Shown here piece by piece: positions 57,383 to 64,000 of a stretch of 64,000 nt of DNA. The stretch's first letter is position 1, and every line of letters begins with the position of its first letter. This stretch comes from Gonocerus acuteangulatus (Eukaryota; Arthropoda; Insecta; Hemiptera; Coreidae). The notes beneath the pieces were generated by a model. That model saw nothing but the letters and a program-made list of their open reading frames with translations. It made no database searches and had not been told where the DNA came from. The stretch spans positions 98,132,547 to 98,196,546 of the forward strand of contig OX328124.1 of NCBI GenBank assembly GCA_946811695.1. The letters are read 5' to 3'. Both the position numbers and the translations under genes were made by a program.

Positions 57383-57685
57383 GTGGAAGTAAGTATTTGT
57401 TTATTATTTATACAACTTGGTCATATAGAAACTTATATAAAAGAGCAAAACTTTCTAAGTTTAGTGTTGTCTCTGTCCTATTTGAGAGTTTCTAAATTCC
57501 ACGAGAGTTTTGGACTGAGAGAATACCGAGTAATGGGATTATGGTTCGGTTCCAGAGGCACCATCCCGAAGGAGACGGCAGCTTGTCGCAAGGAAACAGG
57601 AATCAGCGAGGAACAACTAGGAATCATAGCTGAGTCTATTCTCGTTGATTCCCTGGCCATTATTCAAAATCACATTTATGGCTGA
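57383..57685 (+). pseudogene. C-terminal remnant of an unassigned LINE-like ORF, copy 2
   Basis: The last 60 codons are conserved with 2256-2374: ISEEQLGIIAESILVDSLAI then IQNHIYG and stop. The preceding GLREYRVMGLWFGSRGTIPK is present only here. A long T/A-rich 3' region follows with a GTTGGGCAACTAAAC motif and AATAAAG near 57957, like a retrotransposon 3' UTR. The retrotransposon family is not identified. Confidence 0.5.
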
Positions 57686-58609
57686 ATTCTTTTAATTTAT
57701 TTATTAGGTTTATTTATTCTTTTTATCATAATTTTTATTTCTTATATTTAGAAGTATTTTCATTTTTCTTTTACATTTTTAAAATCAATTTTGCCATTAT
57801 TTTCGTAGTTTTATTAGTTTGTTTTTAATTTACATATTGATTTTACTTGTTTGATATATTTTTATAATTATTGCAGTTTTTTTGCTGTTTATTGGTATGT
57901 TGTGTTGTAGGCAACCCAATATAGTTGGGCAACTAAACTTTGTTTATTTGTTGTTAAATAAAGTTTTTTTCTCTGTTCTTATTTGAGGAAAATCCTGCGG
58001 GATGGACTTTCTAAGTAGAAAAATACTATAAGCCAGTTTTAAAGGTGAAGTTCATTCCTTAACCTTGTAATGCCATAAACAAAATGGATGTAAAAGTGCA
58101 GATTCGGTATAGTTGCTTATTCCCCTCACAGATCGGACAAAGCACACTCCGTTAGAAGCTAGGAGCGATATTCTCAGACATATATCAGGGCCCTAAATTA
58201 CAAGCGTCAGGCTGAAAGTTCTAACGCTCTGCAAAGACACATCGAGCCATCCGTTACCGAGGCTGGGCTTGGCTATTAAGTTTATTTCTTGTAGAATTAC
58301 CTCAAGGTGGAGGCTACCCAGGTCACGTTTCTTCTATGGAACACCTCATGATGATCAAGCTGACGGAGTACCTTCCATAAACAATACTGTAGATATATAT
58401 TTTCTCGTAGGCCTGCATCCTTAATATAAAGAAAAGCCAAACAGTTTAGTGTACTTCAAGATTATTAGTTTACACAGCAATCACGCCATGGATTCTATAT
58501 GAAAAACTCAAATGGCACTTAGGTACTAGTTGCACCGATCTCAAAAAGTGGGTCTCGTTCAGGGTTCCGGATCATGAAATGAGAACACAAGTGGAGTTGT
58601 GGCAATATG

Positions 58610-58855
58610 GTGACCGAAAGACCATTTATTAATATTATCAACGAGTTGGATTGACTAGAGTTTCGATATAATCTTGAGCGAGCGGAAATGCATAACAATT
58701 ATTCCATTAACATCAGTGTTACTGGTTTCCTAGGTTACATAGCATGAGCGCTTATGTTAATTGCATAATTGCTATGCGTTTCCGCTCGCTACGCTCGGTC
58801 AAGATTATATCGAAACTCTAGTTAATCCAACTCGTTGGTAATATAGATCACCGGT
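58610..58855. repeat. Fold-back (palindromic) element with arms of about 85 bp
   Basis: The left arm ATCAACGAGTTGGATTGACT, AGAGTTTCGATATAATCTTG, AGCGAGCGGAAATGCATA is mirrored by the right arm (complement ACCAACGAGTTGGATTAACT, AGAGTTTCGATATAATCTTG, ACCGAGCG). No coding. It resembles a MITE; no target duplication fixed. Confidence 0.75.
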
Positions 58856-58865
58856 TTTTCGCTGG

Positions 58866-58905
58866 AAAATGGGCCGATATGCAATTTAACGTATCGGCCC
58901 ATTTT
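58866..58905. repeat. Short perfect hairpin
   Basis: AAAATGGGCCGATA pairs with TATCGGCCCATTTT around a 12-base loop. It lies 10 bp beyond the fold-back element at 58610-58855. Confidence 0.7.
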
Positions 58906-59690
58906 GCTTCAAAAGAGTACTTTTTCAGTTGTTGGCAAATCCCAAATACTCATTTTCCTAGCCGAAAGAGCAGCAGAAAGAACATTACAACACTAAGAAG
59001 TGAAACAAGAAACAATAAATATTACTGGGGTCTCCCGTGGCCAAATGTTTATATTATGCTAAGTATAATCTATTAACAACGGATTATATTTAGCAGGGTG
59101 TGATTCCTGCTAAATGTAACGTTCAAAAACCAATCACAGCAAAGAAACCTGAAGCAGAATACATATACATTGAATTCGCTCTTCTTAGATTACATATATT
59201 TGCAATGCGAAAGTAGGAAATAGACTTCGAAAAAGGGGAAGAGGTTTCTTTGAAGTAGGAATTTCTTAGAGGGACATAACGAGGAGGAGGGGCGGAAGGT
59301 ACAGAAAGGATATAGTTTTGGCGGGAAAGGAGCAGCTGATTGACCACGCCCCTTTGTGACGTGACTACGGCCTCCTCAGAGGCTAGGTAATAACCCTCTT
59401 AGACCCTTTCCTTCATGGCACCCTTCCTACATCGATTTCCATACCCCAGTTCTTGTTCACCATCCGAACCATTCTCTTATTTAATATTACTCTGAGTGCT
59501 TTACTCAAAGGACTACCCTTCACCACCTCCATGTTTGGGATAGTCATTCACTCGCTTTCTCTCAATCTCGTCCTCTATCATTCTATCTTCCGTTTCGTCT
59601 CTCAGTCTGTCGTACCTCCTCTTCGGCATTGGTTAGTGTCTCTATCCTTGCTTAAAACGTACCAGTTATGTTCAAATGCAATCCGCTTTT
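58906..59690. other. Sequence without recognised gene
   Basis: A second imperfect hairpin lies near 59055-59098 (CTAAGTATAATC and GGATTATATTTAG). The 59453-59710 open frame has no domain. Confidence 0.4.
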
Positions 59691-59692
59691 CG

Positions 59693-59878
59693 GCTCTTCC
59701 CGCGGTCTAGTGGCTAACAACAAGGGTTCTCATGATGCTTCGCGTTCAGCCTGCAGCAGGTTGACTTCTTGCAACTAATGGCCCGTTGATAGAATTTCCT
59801 GCTGACCAAGGATGTTTAGGAAGGGTGGCAACCTATCAATAGCCCGTTATTAATTGCTTAAGCACGCCATTCACCTTC
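59693..59878 (+). repeat. SINE (family 4), copy 2
   Basis: CTTCCCGCGGTCTAGTGGCT, CAGCCTGCAGCAGGTTGACT, GGAAGGGTGGCAACCTATCA and ATAGCCCGTTATTAATTGCT match 9614-9820 in order. Confidence 0.7.
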
Positions 59879-60227
59879 CGATTTGCAGTACGATTTAGTA
59901 GGACTACTAGTTGGATAGTCGACTCACGCTCCAATTTTAGTCCAAGTCTGTTTTCACGACTGTGTACGTTGCTCACGAGCCAAAAAAATGTATCTAGCGC
60001 AGACGACTTTGATCCGACTCCCCTACTCACGCTCCGACTCCGTCGCCAGTCTGGTGTCGGACTTTCTAGTCGTCCCTCTAAATGTTCCGAGTCGTCAAAC
60101 TAGACTTTCAACAATCCAACAAGCACATTCACGATCTGACTTGTGGTCCATATTCGGAAGTACAAGTCAAACTGAAAATCGGAACATGAATGGCGTGCTT
60201 AATCCGGTTTCCTCAAGCTTCGTCATA

Positions 60228-61155
60228 TTTCAGGGTGTCCATGAAATAATTATCACTTGTATGGTTCGGATAGAATAAAATGAAATCTCATAATATTTTG
60301 CCTTCAATCAGTTTTCTTCTCCCACCGAGGTGGACTTATTGAAATTTCACCCAAACCCTTCTGCGGTAAAATTATTAGGCATTAGAATGATCATCTGCCT
60401 CAAATTCTCAAACATTTCTGAGATATTTAATAAAAATAAACGACAAACCCATAACTGGCCGGCTCGATCTTCAGACCCCACGCTCTTGGATTTCTTCGCA
60501 TGGGGACATATTAAAGATTTGGTCTACAGTGAGCCCATTGGCACAAGGGAGCACCTCATCCATCGCATCAGTTGGGCCTGGGAACAGATTACAGCAGAGC
60601 AATGCAGAAATGCCAACCAGTCTGTCAATGTGCGTTGTGATTGCTGCATGGGGCCAAACCTTTTAACAGTTTGTTAGGAATTATTAGATGAAGAAATTAT
60701 CATTTTATAATTTGTTGCGTAGCTCATAATGAATAAATAAATAAATACATTTTATATTTATGTATGAGTCCAGTGTCAAATGTTAAACTGTTTTAAGGAT
60801 TGAAAATTAAATTTGATTAAGAATTAAAAGTTTTTTGTTTTGTGTTTTATAACTTTCCTTGGAAGAAAAGTAGCTATTTTAAATGATGTTGAACTTGACC
60901 AAGAAGATTTTTTGTTGTTTTTTTTGAGAGGGGAAGAGGTGGGAGGGTAGAGGGGGGTAGAAGATAAAACATATACTTTTAATGATTTTTATATAGGCGT
61001 TATGCAAGAATGCTTTTTCTCAATTGTGTTGTAGTTTTTGCGTTTTTCTCGGAAACGAAGCAAAAACAAGAAAAATGCCAAAGGAGTTTTTTTCTTTCTT
61101 TTTTCATCCAGCATCGATTCACGAAGTTTTGCCGTTTATTTTGGGGACACCCTGT
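60228..61155 (+). mobile_element. Mariner-like DNA transposon remnant
   Basis: The ends CAGGGTGTCCATGAAATAAT and (complement) CAGGGTGTCCCCAAAATAAA are inverted repeats. TA follows the right end but the left junction is mutated. It encloses a transposase fragment at 60459-60677. Confidence 0.65.
60459..60677 (+). pseudogene. Mariner-like transposase C-terminal fragment
   Basis: Reads NWPARSSDPTLLDFFAWGHI, then KDLVYSEPIGTREHLIHRIS. WPARSPDLTPLDFFLWG is the hallmark surrounding the third catalytic acidic residue of mariner/Tc transposases (here the D of LLDFF). The N-terminal DNA-binding domain and first two catalytic residues are not recognisable. Confidence 0.8.
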
Positions 61156-61630
61156 ATATTGGCTCCTGCAACATGTTAAAAGAGACCGCCAAATTAGACA
61201 ACCTTGTCAAGATAATATCTTTTAAGTAACGTCCGGTTTTTCGTTTAGAGCATTACTTAAAAAGACTTGCCTATAAAACGGAATGTTTATTATGCAAAAA
61301 TGGCAACAATCTAGATATAAAATGACAGATGATAAAACTACGATAAATTAAAAATACAATGCAGGAATGGAACTAATCCCTTCTATACAATTTATGTATT
61401 TTCAGTGTTAAGTGGGCCTTCAATCTTGGTTGATAAATTCTCGCAGTTAATGAGCCAGCTTTAGCGATCATCTTTAGGATTTTATAAGCTTTCTTAATCA
61501 ATTCGTAACTTCGAGATTCTCAAGCAATCATCCATCAAAATATCCAAATTTTGGAACGTTGCACGTAATTGATACAATTTATCTCAGATAAAAAGTCCTT
61601 TTTAATCGCAAAGGAAAGCGGAAGGAATTT
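61156..61630. other. AT-rich DNA, probably the decayed 3' side of the LINE at 61634
   Basis: No certain motif; the minus strand continues from the LINE RNase H fragment without an open frame. Confidence 0.4.
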
Positions 61631-61633
61631 CCG

Positions 61634-62206
61634 TTAATGAAATCCTTGTACGAACCATCTAGCTCTTATTATGGCACTGGATATGACAAATCCGATCTCG
61701 AAAGCGTTTTTCAACATGAATATAGCATTAGTAGTGGAAAGAGACCTTTGATTTTTTGCTGCTAAATCCGCTTTATCGCTGCCGCTTATATTATTGTGGC
61801 TTGGAATCCAGCAGAGAGTGACGTGTCGATTTGTTTTGTAATGAAAATCTATTCCCTCAATAAGGTCTGAAATGATCGCATTGCGAGAATAGAAGTTTTG
61901 TATTGAAAGGAGAGAAGACAGAGAGTCTGTGTATATCACTAGGTTATTAGTATTTTCATTTAAACTATTTACTGCTTTGCTTAATGCAAGCAGCTCTGCT
62001 GTGTAAATAGAACTTAGATTTGGTAGGGATAACATTTGTTTTCTGGCATTATCCACTACTGCACATCCTACGCCATCATGAGTATTGGAACCATCTGTGT
62101 ATATTTCTGTTGCTCCATGATACTTCAATCTGATTCTATTGAATTCAGCCTGGAATATCAAAGGGGCGGTATCCCTTTTGATGTATCTAGTAAGAGAAAA
62201 ATCCAT
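61634..62206 (-). pseudogene. LINE RNase H domain fragment
   Basis: The minus strand is open for 190 codons. EIYTDGSNTHDGVGCAVV gives the first catalytic Asp, YTAELLALSKAVNSL the Glu, VIYTDSLSSLLSI the second Asp, and VTLCWIPSHNNISGSDKADL the WxPSH and final Asp. All four carboxylates of an RNase H are present. It is typical of Jockey/I-type LINE proteins. The reverse transcriptase that should lie upstream (higher coordinates) is missing. Confidence 0.85.
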
Positions 62207-62289
62207 TTTGGGTGCGTGAAGAGTCCAAGGTTCCTCAGAGCTACAGATCTGTTCACAAAAATATAAATGACACTTGAACCTATAAGGAG

Positions 62290-62390
62290 AGGTAGGACTA
62301 GAAAATATACTTGCACGTGTGTACGTGTGTATGTGTGGGTGGGTGTGTCCTTGCGTGTGTTTGTGGGTGTCACTCTATGTGTGTACATTT
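62290..62390. repeat. (TG)n-like low-complexity tract
   Basis: GTGTACGTGTGTATGTGTGG and related TG-rich sequence just outside the LINE fragment. Confidence 0.7.
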
Positions 62391-62577
62391 TTAAGTATTT
62401 TTGTCCCTTTATTATCTTATTTTATTCTGACTATTAAAAACTACTAAATAAAAATATATTCATTGACAAAATATATGATTGATTAATTATCAATTGCACA
62501 AATATACATAGGCATCCATGACCCAAGTGGTTGAACTGCCTTAAAAAAGAAAAAAAAAAGACCTTTGATTTGACCTA

Positions 62578-62660
62578 TTATAATAGGTAATTATCTATTA
62601 ATAGATAATTATCTTTAATAGATAATTATCTTTAATAGATAATTATCTATTAAATAAATA
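62578..62660. repeat. Tandem palindromic repeat of 17 bp
   Basis: AGATAATTATCTTTAAT repeats about four times; each unit contains the palindrome AGATAATTATCT. Confidence 0.85.
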
Positions 62661-63310
62661 TAGATAAATAGAGTAAAATAAGCGAGTAAGCGGTTACTAC
62701 GATCTAGTCGACCTGATTTCTTGTTTTTGGATTTTTTGCCTTTTCTTTAGACAACCCAAAGGAGACTAGGACAAATTACTGGTAGGTCATGAAGAAAAGA
62801 AACTCTGGCGGAGAAAAAGACGAGGAATAAAAGAGACAAATAGAGACAATTTAGCCGAGCGAATTCTTGACATCATATTTCTATCTAACTGTGTTTGTGG
62901 AGGAGAAAAGGGGACGGAGGGCGACGCACGTGCTCGGTATTGATCTCACACATGTGTGTAAGTCACATTTTACTGAGATAATGCTTTCAGCCCATTCAAA
63001 ACCTTAAACGATGAGGTAAGTAATTGTACTCCACGGTGTGACGGAAGAAAGAAAAAAAAAAACTGTTTTACTGAAGGATACGCCTATTGATCGAAAATAG
63101 AAATATCTACTTTATCAATCAAACTAAAAATGTTATTTTAATTGAAATAACGGTTATTTAGTACAACGATTTCCCAACCATTTTCCAGATATTTACGAAA
63201 ATATACGAAGATCCCAAAACTTATGTCGAATACGTTCTTAACTCCAAATGTAACCAAAATTTAAACAAATTAGTCTAGATGAATTTCAAACATGCAGACA
63301 ATATTTCAAT
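62661..63310. other. No recognised feature
   Basis: Nothing supported on either strand. Confidence 0.5.
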
Positions 63311-63311
63311 T

Positions 63312-63482
63312 GGGGGTCTCCCGTGGTCTATTGGCTAGCGCGCTAGATTCATAAGCGGGAGGTGGCGGGTTCGATCCCCGCCGGCGCCAGAAATGTTCTC
63401 ATCTCAGGGCTCGCTGAAAAAATTCCTGGCTGTACCCTGGACGTCGGCGCTAATAGCCAAGATTTGTTGATGCGCCGTAATT
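63312..63482 (+). repeat. tRNA-derived SINE (family 3), near full length
   Basis: GGTCTCCCGTGGTCTATTGG, GGCGGGTTCGATCCCCGCCG, AATTCCTGGCTGTACCCTGG, GGCGCTAATAGCC and GATGCGCCGTAA follow the copy at 26110 in order but without a long A tail. Confidence 0.88.
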
Positions 63483-63710
63483 GAATCTCACCATTCTAAG
63501 TACCCAAACCGAAAATGAGTTACAAAAACATTTTTTCCCCCTTTCTCAAAAATGGTTACAGATATCGCCTTAAAAATGGTTTCATTCGTTTTTTTATTTT
63601 AAGAAACCTGTAGATCGAGTACTTTCATGCATATGAACCCAAAAACGTAGGCATTACGATTTTTTTCCCGCGAATTTCGCTGCAAAATTGTGTTCCGATG
63701 GATGGAATCC

Positions 63711-63717
<7 letters not shown>

Positions 63718-63774
<57 letters not shown>
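63718..63774. repeat. (TA)n microsatellite
   Basis: About 28 TA units. Open frames of repeated Tyr-Ile across it are artefacts. Confidence 0.93.
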
Positions 63775-63778
<4 letters not shown>

Positions 63779-64000
63779 TTGAACTGCTATTATTTTCAAG
63801 ATCTGTAGGTTCTGAAAGGGGAAATTATCTGGTCGGCAGTTCCGGAATGTGTCATGAGGTCAACCTCATAAGCGGGTTCTCCTCTCTCTATGTAGGGAGG
63901 GAAGAACCGCACTAAAAACTTAAAAATGGTTAATAATCCTTAAAAATAAAAGTTTATATTATACCACTTATTTATTGATTTTATCTACGTTTTTGACGCT

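Noticed and set aside
57478..57660. Minus-strand frame over the LINE-like C-terminus
   Set aside because: The plus-strand frame is conserved with the copy at 2256-2374; the minus-strand one is not.

Overview
This window is AT-rich eukaryotic DNA, almost certainly from an arthropod. The evidence is spliced exons of a metazoan membrane-lectin gene, Jockey-type LINE pieces, an R2-clade LINE, a Penelope-like element, a Ty3 LTR element, mariner and hAT DNA transposons, 5S-rRNA-derived and tRNA-derived SINEs, and many long (TA)n and poly(T/A) runs. I cannot say from sequence alone whether it is a chelicerate or an insect. There are no operons, phage genes or CRISPR arrays. Most open frames are chance frames in low-complexity DNA.

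Host gene: three minus-strand exons fit together by splice phase and protein content into one gene of the EVA1C (eva-1 homolog C) family. Exon A (46406-46549) is the C-terminal half of a SUEL/galactose-binding lectin domain. Exon B (43596-43775) is the VPRRVLK segment plus an acidic juxtamembrane linker. Exon C (6793-7010) is the transmembrane segment plus the start of the cytoplasmic tail. The two introns are 2.6 kb and 36.6 kb. The 5' exons lie beyond, or unseen within, the right part of the window, and I could not find the final 3' exon or exons in the first 6.8 kb. Nearly everything between 7 and 43.6 kb is therefore intron packed with transposable elements.

Layout. 0-9 kb: Jockey-type LINE 3' end, a short LINE-like C-terminal tail, three SINEs, a hAT element with 8-bp target duplication carrying a nested PIF/Harbinger-like MITE, the TM exon, and a hAT MITE. 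9-16 kb: SINEs, then a 5'-truncated R2-clade LINE lying between (TA)n arrays with a duplicated 39-bp flank. 16-23 kb: LINE scraps, a second hAT MITE, a 5S-derived SINE and a TTAA-flanked element. 23.3-27.3 kb: a three-layer nest in which a SINE sits in a Ty3 element that sits in a Jockey-like LINE, with exact target duplications for both younger insertions. 29-46 kb: a 150-bp tandem repeat, an interspersed repeat family, a large inverted repeat, more SINEs and two exons. 46-64 kb: SINEs, a Penelope-like fragment with a hammerhead-like core, fold-back elements, a mariner-like remnant and a LINE RNase H domain.

The most informative observations are the EVA1C exon chain across a 36.6-kb intron, the datable nested insertions, the R2-clade element inside (TA)n, and SINEs with unrelated 5S and tRNA heads that share a 3' tail.
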